Shown here: one piece after another, positions 42,063-49,430 of the stretch
Layout: each line of letters starts with the position of its first letter
Position numbering within the stretch: position 1 is the stretch's first letter
Source of the DNA: Catellatospora sp. KI3
GTDB taxonomy: Bacteria > Actinomycetota > Actinomycetes > Mycobacteriales > Micromonosporaceae
Length of the DNA: 64,000 nt
NCBI RefSeq assembly: GCF_029948125.1
Contig: NZ_JASAMB010000002.1
Span: forward strand, 512,479 to 576,478
Direction of reading: 5' to 3'
The notes under the pieces: generated by a model
Databases searched by the model: none
What the model saw: the letters and a program-made list of their open reading frames with translations, nothing else
Told to the model about the DNA's origin: nothing
Made by a program: the position numbers and the translations under genes

Positions 42063-42539
42063 TCAGCTCAGCTTGAGGTCCCGGCGCAGCTTGGCGACGT
42101 GCCCGGTGGCCTTCACGTTGTAGAAGGCGTGCTCGATCTGCCCCTGCTCGTCGATCACGAAGGTGGAGCGGATCACGCCCTGCACGGTCTTGCCGTAGTT
42201 CTTCTTCTCGCCGTACGCGCCATACGCCTTGAGCACGGCCTTGTCCTCGTCGCCGACCAGCGGGAACGTCAGCGCGTCGCGCTCGGTGAACTTGGCGAGC
42301 TTGGCGGGGGCGTCGGGGGAGATGCCGACGACCGCGTAGCCCTGCGCGGTCAGCGAGGCGACCGAGTCGCGGAAGTCGCAGGCCTGGGTGGTGCAGCCGG
42401 GGGTCATCGCCGCGGGGTACGCGTACAGGATGACCTTCTTGCCGCGCAGGCTGGACAGGGCGAGCGTGCCGCCGTCGGCGGTGGGCAGGGTGAAGTCGGG
42501 GGCGGTGTCCCCGGGCGCGAGCCGAGCGTTCTCCGTCAC
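42063..42539 (-). CDS. bcp: Thioredoxin-dependent peroxiredoxin (Bcp/PrxQ type)
   Basis: This enzyme reduces hydroperoxides. The 158-residue AhpC/TSA-fold protein has the peroxidatic Cys in TPGCTTQACDFRDS, with a resolving Cys five residues later. The core PGDTAPDFTLPTADGGTL is typical. TAGGGT six bases before GTG 42539 indicates a leaderless transcript. Confidence 0.94.
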   Translation of the reverse strand: MTENARLAPGDTAPDFTLPTADGGTLALSSLRGKKVILYAYPAAMTPGCTTQACDFRDSVASLTAQGYAVVGISPDAPAKLAKFTERDALTFPLVGDEDKAVLKAYGAYGEKKNYGKTVQGVIRSTFVIDEQGQIEHAFYNVKATGHVAKLRRDLKLS

Positions 42540-42545
42540 CTCGCC

Positions 42546-42551
42546 ACCCTA
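42546..42551 (-). promoter_or_regulatory. -10 element, leaderless promoter of bcp
   Basis: TAGGGT on the minus strand lies six bases before GTG 42539. Confidence 0.5.
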
Positions 42552-42632
42552 GCCCGCTGCCGAGTTCCGCCCGGCCGTTGACCCATCCATCGCGGCTCGT
42601 GTTCCGAAGCACCTTCGGTAGTGCCATTCTTA

Positions 42633-42649
42633 TTGCAACTAGTTTGCAA
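42633..42649. promoter_or_regulatory. Nur-box-like operator upstream of the ECF transporter
   Basis: TTGCAA-CTAGT-TTGCAA matches the form tTGCaa-N5-ttGCAA that I recall as the Streptomyces nickel-regulator (Nur) box. It overlaps the promoter of the metal-transporter operon, as expected for repression by nickel. Confidence 0.7.
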
Positions 42650-42656
42650 CAAGGCA

Positions 42657-42662
42657 TAGGCT
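42657..42662 (+). promoter_or_regulatory. -10 element of the nickel/cobalt transporter operon
   Basis: TAGGCT lies six bases before GTG 42669 and 18 bases after the first TTGCAA half of the Nur-like box, which may serve as -35. Confidence 0.5.
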
Positions 42663-42668
42663 GGCCCG

Positions 42669-43724
42669 GTGAATCACGCCATGCACATCAGCAACGGCAT
42701 CATCGACGGCCCTGTGTCCCTGGCGTACGGCGTGGTGGCCGTCGCACTTCTCGCGTTCTGCCTGGGCAAGGCGCGCCACGACCTCAGCGACCGCCTCGCC
42801 CCGATGGCGGGGCTGGTCGCGGCGTTCATCTTCGCGGTGCAGATGCTGAACTTCCCGGTGCTGCCCGGCGTCAGCGGCCACCTGCTCGGCGGCGCCCTGG
42901 CCGCGGCACTGGTCGGCCCGTGGGTCGGCGCCCTGTGCGTGTCCGTGGTGCTCATCGTGCAGGCGCTGGTCTTCGCCGACGGCGGCATCAGCGCCCTGGG
43001 CCTCAACATCGCCAACATGGCGCTGCTGGGCACCGCCGTCGGCTTCGGCGTGCTGATCGCCCTGATGAAGCTGCTGCCGCGTACCGCCGCGGGGCTTGGC
43101 CTGGCCGTGTTCCTCGCCTCGATCCTCAGCGTCACGCTGGCCTCGCAGGGCTTCGTGCTGCAGTACCTCCTCGGCGGCGACGTGCCGCTGACCATCGGCT
43201 ACGGCCAGATCTCGCTCACCATGGCCGGGGTGCACGTGCTCATCGGCATCGGCGAGGGCCTGATCGCGGCGGTCACCGTCACCACCGTCGCCAAGGTCCG
43301 ACCCGACCTGGTGTACGCCCTGCGCGGCCGGCGCCTCGACCCGGCCGTGGGCGGCGGCTCGACCCGCAAGTTCGTGCTCGCGGGCCTCGGCGTGGCCGCG
43401 GTCCTGGCCGGCGGCGTCAGCTACCTGGCTTCCGGCTCGCCGGACGGCCTCGACGCGACCACCCGCGAAGGCTGCACCGTCGACGCGGCCGGGGAGATCA
43501 CCGGTGGCAGCTGCATCGCGCAGCGGGCCGCCGACCACGAGCTCGGCGGCTCCGTCCTGGCCGACTACGGCGTCAAGGGACTCGACGGCTCCACCGGCCT
43601 GGCGGGCCTGATCGGCGTGGTGCTCACGTTCGCCATCGGACTGGGCGTGTTCTGGCTGGTCCGGCGCCGTCGGGCGGCGGCCGGGGCGCAGGCGCCGGCC
43701 GAGCGGGTCGGCGCGGGGAACTGA
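42669..43724 (+). CDS. cbiM: ECF metal transporter substrate-binding subunit (CbiM/NikM with PDGLE domain)
   Basis: This is the membrane S component of a nickel/cobalt energy-coupling-factor transporter. It has seven or so hydrophobic helices, then a PDGLE (CbiN-like) C-terminal domain (SPDGLDATTREGC). The motif MHISNGIIDGP matches CbiM/NikM N-termini, whose Met1/His2 bind the metal. That makes ATG 42681 (Met-His) functionally attractive, although the promoter fits a leaderless GTG 42669. It is followed by cbiQ and cbiO in an operon; nickel is favoured by the Nur-like box. Confidence 0.92.
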   Translation: MNHAMHISNGIIDGPVSLAYGVVAVALLAFCLGKARHDLSDRLAPMAGLVAAFIFAVQMLNFPVLPGVSGHLLGGALAAALVGPWVGALCVSVVLIVQALVFADGGISALGLNIANMALLGTAVGFGVLIALMKLLPRTAAGLGLAVFLASILSVTLASQGFVLQYLLGGDVPLTIGYGQISLTMAGVHVLIGIGEGLIAAVTVTTVAKVRPDLVYALRGRRLDPAVGGGSTRKFVLAGLGVAAVLAGGVSYLASGSPDGLDATTREGCTVDAAGEITGGSCIAQRAADHELGGSVLADYGVKGLDGSTGLAGLIGVVLTFAIGLGVFWLVRRRRAAAGAQAPAERVGAGN

Positions 43725-43728
43725 GCCG

Positions 43729-44499
43729 ATGGGCGCCGGACACACCCACCCGATGTACGTGCACAGCCACTCGGCCGTGCACCACCTCGCCCCCGAGGTG
43801 AAGATCGCCGCGGCGGTGCTGTTCACCGTCGTGGTCGTCGCGACGCCCCGCGAGCTGCTGGGCGCGTTCGCGGCGTACGCGGTGCTGATCCTGGCCCTCG
43901 CCGTGCTGGCCCGGATCCCGGCCGGCTGGCTGACCAAGCGCAGCCTCATCGAGCTGCCGTTCGTGGCCACCGCGCTGCTGCTGCCGTTCTTCGCCTCCGG
44001 CCCGCGCACCGACGTGCTCGGGCTGAGCGTGGCCGTCGAAGGACTGTGGGGCGGCTGGAACATCCTGGTCAAAGGCACGCTCGGCGTGCTCATCGCGCTG
44101 CTGCTGGCGGGCACCACGCCCGCCCGCGACATCCTGATCGGGCTCGACCGGCTGCGCACGCCCCAGGCGATCACGCAGATCGCGCTGTTCATGCTGCGCT
44201 ACCTCGACGTGCTCGCCGACGAGGCGCGGCGGATGCGGCTGGCCCGCATCTCGCGCCTGGACGACCCCCGCTTCCTGTGGCAGCTGCGCGGCTTCGCCTC
44301 CGGCCTCGGCACGCTGTTCCTGCGCGCGTTCGAGCGCGGCGAGCGGGTCTACCTGGCCATGCGCTCGCGCGGCTACACCGGGCGGCTGCCCGCCGCCCTG
44401 CACGAGGGCAGCGCCGCCACCGCGGGCCAGTGGGTGGCCGGCGCGATCGTGCCCGCGGCGGCCGCCGCGGTGCTCCTGCTCGGAAGGTTCGGGGTATGA
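43729..44499 (+). CDS. cbiQ: ECF transporter transmembrane coupling subunit
   Basis: This T component joins the S protein to the ATPase. The 256-residue membrane protein has four to five hydrophobic helices and the family's coupling motifs RRMRLARIS and YLAMRSRGYTG. His-rich N-terminus HTHPMYVHSHSAVHH may help gather metal. It starts five bases after the cbiM stop and overlaps cbiO by an ATGA. Confidence 0.92.
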   Translation: MGAGHTHPMYVHSHSAVHHLAPEVKIAAAVLFTVVVVATPRELLGAFAAYAVLILALAVLARIPAGWLTKRSLIELPFVATALLLPFFASGPRTDVLGLSVAVEGLWGGWNILVKGTLGVLIALLLAGTTPARDILIGLDRLRTPQAITQIALFMLRYLDVLADEARRMRLARISRLDDPRFLWQLRGFASGLGTLFLRAFERGERVYLAMRSRGYTGRLPAALHEGSAATAGQWVAGAIVPAAAAAVLLLGRFGV

Positions 44500-45263
44500 C
44501 CACCGCCGCACTGCACCTCGACGGCGTCCAGTACGCCTACCCCGACGGCCACCAGGCCCTGCACGGCGTCGACCTGCGCGTCGAACCCGGCGAGCGGGTC
44601 GCCCTGCTCGGCCCGAACGGCGCCGGCAAGACCACCCTGGTCCTGCACCTCAACGGCATCCTGCCCGGCACGGGCGCGATCGGGGCGCAGGGCGCGGTGC
44701 GGGTCGGGGACCGTACCGTCGACCCGCGCGACCGGGCCGGGCTCGCCGAGATCCGGCGCCGGGTCGGCATCGTCTTCCAGGACCCCGACGACCAGCTGTT
44801 CCTGCCCACGGTCGGCGAGGACGTGGCGTTCGGCCCGGCCAACCTCGGCCTGCGCGGGGCCGAGCTGGCCGCACGGGTGGACGAGGCCCTGGCCGCCGTG
44901 GGCATGGCCGACATGAAGTCGCGCGCCCCGCACCACCTGTCGCTGGGGCAGCGCCGCCGCGTCGCCGTCGCCACGGTGCTGGCGATGCGCCCCGACCTGC
45001 TGGTGCTCGACGAACCGTCGTCGAACCTCGATCCGCAGGCGCGCCGGGAACTGGCCGAGATCATCCTCGGGCTGGACGTGACGGTGCTGATGGTCACCCA
45101 CGACCTGCCGTACGCGCTCCAGCTGTGCGAACGGTCGGTGATCCTCGACAGCGGCCGCATCGTCGCCGACGCCCCCACCCGCGACCTGCTCGCCGACGAC
45201 GCCCTGCTCACCAAGCACCGCCTCGAACTCCCCTACGGCTTCGCCATCCCGACGGCCCCCTGA
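44496..45263 (+). CDS. cbiO: ECF transporter ATPase
   Basis: This ATP-binding subunit powers the transporter. The 255-residue protein has Walker A GPNGAGKTT, the Q-loop FQDPDDQLF, signature LSLGQRRR, Walker B LLVLDEP, and the switch His in MVTHDL. It is translationally coupled to cbiQ. Confidence 0.94.
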   Translation: MTTAALHLDGVQYAYPDGHQALHGVDLRVEPGERVALLGPNGAGKTTLVLHLNGILPGTGAIGAQGAVRVGDRTVDPRDRAGLAEIRRRVGIVFQDPDDQLFLPTVGEDVAFGPANLGLRGAELAARVDEALAAVGMADMKSRAPHHLSLGQRRRVAVATVLAMRPDLLVLDEPSSNLDPQARRELAEIILGLDVTVLMVTHDLPYALQLCERSVILDSGRIVADAPTRDLLADDALLTKHRLELPYGFAIPTAP

Positions 45264-45365
45264 CCCCTCCACCCAGCCCGGTCCCTGCGGATGTCCGCTC
45301 AGTCAGGGTTCGGGGCTGGCGGCTGCGGCCCGTGTTCGGACCGCGGGTCGCGATCTTCAGGGCTA

Positions 45366-45426
45366 GATCGCTGGCTGCGGTCGAACTGTGGGGCTGAGGG
45401 GCCGGTTGTGACCGCAGGCAGTGATC
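45366..45426. repeat. 61-bp GATC-bounded palindromic element, copy 3
   Basis: The element has GATC ends, TGCGGTCGAA on the left and TGTGACCGCA on the right. Partial half-sites flank it (ending near 45354 and starting at 45437). This is the densest part of the 367-base gap between cbiO and the convergent membrane-protein gene. Confidence 0.8.
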
Positions 45427-45482
45427 TTCGCGAGGAGATCACTGCCTGCGGACGAAAGGCGCGGCGTGCTGCGGCCCTGCCC

Positions 45483-45564
45483 GGCGCCCGGCTGGCGGCG
45501 GGGTGCGGCGCCCGGCTGGCGGCGGGGCGTGGCGCCCGGCTGGCGGCGGGGCGTGGCGCCCGGC
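45483..45564. repeat. 24-bp tandem repeat, 3.4 copies
   Basis: The unit is GGCGCCCGGCTGGCGGCGGG plus four bases. Copies 2 and 3 are identical; copy 1 differs by two bases. The reading frame LAAGRGAR is open but looks like low-complexity noise. Confidence 0.9.
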
Positions 45565-45569
45565 TTTTC

Positions 45570-45634
45570 ATAGACGTTGGCCTATTACGTGCAAGACGAT
45601 CAATCGTCAGTCGACGTAATAGGCCAGTGTCTAT
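45570..45634. repeat. 65-bp palindromic element at a stop codon
   Basis: Arms of 21 bp (19 match) surround a centre containing a second hairpin, GACGAT/ATCGTC. It shares length and outer arms with the element in hutF. CTA at 45631-45633 is the TAG stop of the membrane-protein gene. Confidence 0.9.
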
Positions 45635-46761
45635 TTAAGGGGGTCGGTGGTGGCGGGAGTGGGTGCTCGTTCGGCAGTGGTGGGGGCGGGTGTCGGGGTG
45701 GGCGGGGTGGGGGTGAGGCCGCGGAGGCGGAGCATGCCGGCGGCGGCGACCCCGACGCCCAGTGAGATGACGACCGTGATGGCGATGCGGGCCAGGTCGT
45801 CGGAGGGCTTGCCGGACAGGGGCGGCTGCGGGGCGACGGAGCGGTGGAAGACCGCGGCGTTGACCATACCGGCGAACAGGCCCGTTGCCGCACCGCCCAG
45901 GGCCAGCGCGAAGTCGCCCGCGGCCTTGCGGGTCAGCGAGTAGACCCCGGCGGCGATCGCGGCGATCGCGCTGACGGCGGGCCACAGCTGCACCGTGAAC
46001 AGCTCGCCGAGGATGGACAGCACGGTGGTGTTCCCGGCGTCGATCTCGCGGCCGACCGCGTACGCCAGGGCGAGGGCGCCCGCGGTGATCGCGGCCAGCG
46101 CCAGCGTGACGGTGACCCAGCGCGGGCGGCGCGGGATGAAGCCGAGCAGCGCCACGAGCGCGGCCCCGGCGGCGGCCACGATCCACCAGGTCACCGGCGC
46201 GGGCGGCGGTACGTAGTCGAGGGTGCCGGACAGCCTCAGCGGGGTGACCTCGGTGCGCATCGGCACCGTCCACTCCTTGATCCGGCGCGGCTGGCCGGGC
46301 GCGGCCAGCACCTCGGGCGGGTCGACCGGCTCGGTCCAGATGACGCGCTGGTCGTGCCAGCGGTACACCGGATCGTCGCTGACCTTGCGCCACTCCGGCG
46401 GCAGCGTCGGGTCGGCGGTCGCGGGCGGGTCCACGTGCGCGATGGTGATGTTGAGGTACGTGGCGGGGGAGTGGATGTTCTCGTACACCCCGTCGGGGCG
46501 TACCTCCAGGTAGGGCTCGTTCTGGTAGCCCAGCACCTCGACCGGCTCGCCGCTGTGGTTGGTCAGCTGCAGCCGCGCCCCCGCCTCGATGCTGATCACC
46601 TCGAGGCCCGGCAGGTCCGGGCTGACCGTGATGGTGGTGCGGAAGTTGGTGGCGTCGGGCGCGTCGGCGCCGTGCGCGAAGGCGGGGGTGGCGGTGGCCA
46701 GGAGCGCGGCGAGCGCGGTCCCGAGGACCGCGCCCGCGCGTCGTACCAGGAGGGGTGTCAT
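45631..46761 (-). CDS. Secreted-domain membrane protein of the copper/redox cluster
   Basis: This 376-residue protein has a signal peptide ending AFAHG (about residue 30), an extracellular beta-rich domain to about residue 205, five hydrophobic helices, and a Thr/Pro-rich tail. The family is unnamed. A mature N-terminus with His next to the cleavage site (as in CopC and YcnI) and its position beside DsbA, MauE and CopCD suggest a copper or oxidase-assembly role. The stop codon lies in a palindromic repeat, so the tail may have been changed by it. Confidence 0.8.
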   Translation of the reverse strand: MTPLLVRRAGAVLGTALAALLATATPAFAHGADAPDATNFRTTITVSPDLPGLEVISIEAGARLQLTNHSGEPVEVLGYQNEPYLEVRPDGVYENIHSPATYLNITIAHVDPPATADPTLPPEWRKVSDDPVYRWHDQRVIWTEPVDPPEVLAAPGQPRRIKEWTVPMRTEVTPLRLSGTLDYVPPPAPVTWWIVAAAGAALVALLGFIPRRPRWVTVTLALAAITAGALALAYAVGREIDAGNTTVLSILGELFTVQLWPAVSAIAAIAAGVYSLTRKAAGDFALALGGAATGLFAGMVNAAVFHRSVAPQPPLSGKPSDDLARIAITVVISLGVGVAAAGMLRLRGLTPTPPTPTPAPTTAERAPTPATTDPLK

Positions 46762-46771
46762 CTGACCTGCT

Positions 46772-47506
46772 CTAACTTGCGGTGGGGGTGGGTCCCGTCC
46801 CGGACGCCGCGGCGACTGCCGCCGCGATGGCCGGGCCGGTGGCCTGGACCGGTTTGCCGTTCACCAGCACGGTAGGCGTACCGCTGACGCCGGCTTTGCC
46901 TGCCTCGGTGGTGACGTGGTCGGTCCAGTTCACGAACTTCTTGTCCTTGACGCACTGGGCGAACGGGTCGCCGAGTCCGACGGTCTTGCCGAGCGCGATC
47001 AGGTCGTCGTCGCTGGGTCCGGCGGTGCCCTCGGCGGGCTGCGCGGCGAACAGCGCGTCGGCGTACTCGGTGAACCTGCCCTCGTCGGCGGCGCAGCCGG
47101 CGGCGGCCGACGAGCGGGTGGAGTACTGGTTGGTGGAGGCGCCGTCGAGGTACGCCACCGGGTGGGTGACCAGGGTGATCTTGCCGGTGTCGGCGAGCTG
47201 CTTGATCTGGGCCGCGTAGTCGTCGTGGAAGGCCTTGCAGTGCGGGCACAGGAAGTCGACGTACTCGTCGACGGTGACCGGGCCGGAGCCGGTGACCACG
47301 CCGCTGCCCGCGCTGTTGGTGTTGCGCGGGGCGGTGAACTCGCCGCTCTTGCTGGACGCGTAGACGCCCCAGCCGATCAGACCGGCGATGACCAGCGCCG
47401 ATACGGCGGCGATGGAGATGTACAGGGTGCGCTTGCGGCGCTTCTCGGCCGCGATCTGCTCGCGTACCAGCCGCGCCGCCGCGTTCTGGTCCTTCCGGCT
47501 GCTCAT
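46772..47506 (-). CDS. Membrane-anchored DsbA-like thiol-disulfide protein
   Basis: This 244-residue protein has one N-terminal membrane helix (about 28-50) and an extracytoplasmic thioredoxin-like domain with the active site FLCPHCKAF (CPHC, as in DsbA). The cis-Pro loop is SGTPTV. It probably oxidises or isomerises disulfides outside the membrane, fed by the MauE-like protein encoded just upstream. Confidence 0.92.
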   Translation of the reverse strand: MSSRKDQNAAARLVREQIAAEKRRKRTLYISIAAVSALVIAGLIGWGVYASSKSGEFTAPRNTNSAGSGVVTGSGPVTVDEYVDFLCPHCKAFHDDYAAQIKQLADTGKITLVTHPVAYLDGASTNQYSTRSSAAAGCAADEGRFTEYADALFAAQPAEGTAGPSDDDLIALGKTVGLGDPFAQCVKDKKFVNWTDHVTTEAGKAGVSGTPTVLVNGKPVQATGPAIAAAVAAASGTGPTPTAS

Positions 47507-47524
47507 GCCGTCACCGCCGGGACG

Positions 47525-48085
47525 TCACGGCCGCCTCTGGCGTGCCGCGGGAGCGGCAGGCTCGTCTTCCCCGTTGTCATCGTCATACTCCTCAAACGCT
47601 TCGTCCGTGGTGGACAGTTGATCCAGCCGTGCGTCGAGGGAGAAACGGCTGAGCGGGTAGATGATCAAAAAGACGGCCATCGCCAGGAAGGCCGCATCCC
47701 GGAGCAGCTCCGGAACGTAGTTGGGGGTGACTCCGGGCGGCAGCACGCCGCCCTTGCTGAAGCAGCCGCAGTCGATGTTGAGACCGCGGGCCCAGGCCGA
47801 GGAGATGCCCGCGATGAACGCGACCATCATCACGGCGCTGATCCAGCCGGCCAGGCGGGTGGCCAGGCCGACGAGCAGGAGCAGGCCGAGGGCGATCTCC
47901 ACGAACGGCTGCGCCGCCCCGAAGATCATCGCAGCGTCGTACGGCAGGATCTGGTACGCGTTGACCGCACGCCCCGACGCCGCCAGGTCCCCGACCTTGA
48001 GCAGCCCGGCGGTGAGGAAGACGCCCGCGAGGGCGAGCCGTACCACCAGGCTCACCCAGGGCTGCGCCCGGTGCCAACTGCTCAT
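47525..48085 (-). CDS. MauE/DoxX-family redox membrane protein
   Basis: This 186-residue protein has four hydrophobic helices of the MauE/DoxX type and a Cys pair in NIDCGCFSKGG that could relay electrons to the DsbA-like partner. GGAGGAGAC precedes ATG 48085. It lies between the ECF sigma and DsbA-like genes in one transcription unit. Confidence 0.88.
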   Translation of the reverse strand: MSSWHRAQPWVSLVVRLALAGVFLTAGLLKVGDLAASGRAVNAYQILPYDAAMIFGAAQPFVEIALGLLLLVGLATRLAGWISAVMMVAFIAGISSAWARGLNIDCGCFSKGGVLPPGVTPNYVPELLRDAAFLAMAVFLIIYPLSRFSLDARLDQLSTTDEAFEEYDDDNGEDEPAAPAARQRRP

Positions 48086-48102
48086 GTCTCCTCCTCGCGC
48101 CA

Positions 48103-48666
48103 TTAGGCGGCTAGTGCGGTAACGACGTCGGCCACCAAGTCGGCGCGGGCGCGCGCGACCCGGGACCGGATCGTGCCGACCGGCACCTCCAGCACCGCCG
48201 CCGCCTGCTCGTACGGCAGCCCCAGCAGCTGGGTCAGCACGAACGCCTCCCGGCGCTCCGGTGACAGCCGCTCCAGCAGCTGCGCCGCGCTGATCTGGCC
48301 GGCCGGGTCGGGGTGCGGCCCGCCCGTCGCCGCCTCGCCCGCCAGACGGGTGTCCAGCCGGCGCTGCCTTACCACCGTACGCACATGGTCGGCGCAGGCG
48401 CGGCGGGCGATTCCCAGCAGCCACGTGCGCACCGTGGACCTGCCCTCGAAGCCGGGCAGCGCCCGGAACGCCCGCAGGTAGGTCTCCTGGGTCAGATCGT
48501 CCGCGCTGCCCGGATCGACCAGGGCCGCCACGAACCGCCACACCTCGGCCTGGGTGGCCCGCACCAGCGCGGCCTGCGCCAGCGGGTCCCCGCCGCGCGC
48601 CGCGAGCGCCCACGCGGTGGCCGGATCGGCGACCGGGGCGGCGGCATCGGATGGCTGGGGGGACAC
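48103..48666 (-). CDS. ECF RNA polymerase sigma factor
   Basis: This 187-residue sigma factor has region 2 (DLTQETYLRAFRALPGFEGRS) and region 4 (AFVLTQLLGLPYEQAAAVLEVPVGTIRSRVARAR) and lacks region 3. Its anti-sigma partner is encoded divergently, 122 bases away. GTG 48666 is chosen from a leaderless -10; a TTG at 48675 would add three residues. It probably controls the copper/redox genes on both sides. Confidence 0.93.
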   Translation of the reverse strand: MSPQPSDAAAPVADPATAWALAARGGDPLAQAALVRATQAEVWRFVAALVDPGSADDLTQETYLRAFRALPGFEGRSTVRTWLLGIARRACADHVRTVVRQRRLDTRLAGEAATGGPHPDPAGQISAAQLLERLSPERREAFVLTQLLGLPYEQAAAVLEVPVGTIRSRVARARADLVADVVTALAA

Positions 48667-48674
48667 GGGGAGCA

Positions 48675-48680
48675 AGCCTA
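48675..48680 (-). promoter_or_regulatory. -10 element of the sigma factor gene
   Basis: TAGGCT on the minus strand lies eight bases before GTG 48666. Confidence 0.4.
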
Positions 48681-48788
48681 ACGGCCGATCCGGCTGTCAC
48701 GGAACGGTCACGCAGTGCGTGTCCCACGCCACGCTGATTCCTTCACGCCGCCGGGAACCGGACGGCCCCGAGCGGCGACTACCCGCCC

Positions 48789-49430
48789 ATGAACATCTGC
48801 GACGAGGTACGCGAAGGGCTCTCGGCCCGGCTGGACGGTGAGGAAGAAGGCTGGGCGGCGACGTCGGCGGCGTCCCTGGACGGGCACCTGGCCGGCTGCG
48901 CCGGCTGCCGCACCTGGCTGCGCGCCGCGGAGCAGCTGACCCGCACGGTACGGCTGCAGGCCGTCGACGTGCCCGACCTCACCGCCCCGATCCTGGCCGC
49001 GGTCGCCGCCGAGCAGCACGCCGCGCAGCGGACCCGCCGCGAGCAGGCGCACGGCCGCCGCCAGATCCTGCGCGTCGCGCTGGCCGCCACCGCCGGGGTG
49101 CAGCTGCTGCTGGCGCTGCCCGCGCTGCTGGCCGGGGTGGGCGAGCTGCACACCGGCCGGGAGGCGGCCTCGTTCGACATCGCGCTGGCGGTCGGGTTCG
49201 CGCTGGCCGCCTGGCGCCCCGAGCGGGCGCGGGCGTTCCTGCCGGTCGCCTTCGTGCTGGCGGTCTGCCTGATCCTGACCAGCGCCTTCGACGTGGCCGA
49301 CGGCATGACCGCGATCGCGCACGAGATCGGCCACCTGGCGGCGCTGGCGCAGGCGGGGCTGCTGTGGGCACTGAGCCGTACGCCCGACATCTCCCGTTCG
49401 GGGCACCGCCCGGCTACGGTCGCCGGGTGA
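48789..49430 (+). CDS. Zinc-finger anti-sigma factor, membrane-bound
   Basis: The 213-residue protein starts with a putative zinc-binding anti-sigma domain (Cys near residue 4, then HLAGCAGC) and has four or so hydrophobic helices in its C-terminal half. It would hold the divergently encoded ECF sigma at the membrane until a signal (perhaps copper or thiol stress) releases it. It overlaps copCD by one base pair of codons (GTGA). Confidence 0.88.
   Translation: MNICDEVREGLSARLDGEEEGWAATSAASLDGHLAGCAGCRTWLRAAEQLTRTVRLQAVDVPDLTAPILAAVAAEQHAAQRTRREQAHGRRQILRVALAATAGVQLLLALPALLAGVGELHTGREAASFDIALAVGFALAAWRPERARAFLPVAFVLAVCLILTSAFDVADGMTAIAHEIGHLAALAQAGLLWALSRTPDISRSGHRPATVAG

Noticed and set aside
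45291-45638. An open frame with LAAGRGAR repeats
   Set aside because: It is only the 24-bp tandem repeat read in one frame, without a ribosome site or any recognisable fold.
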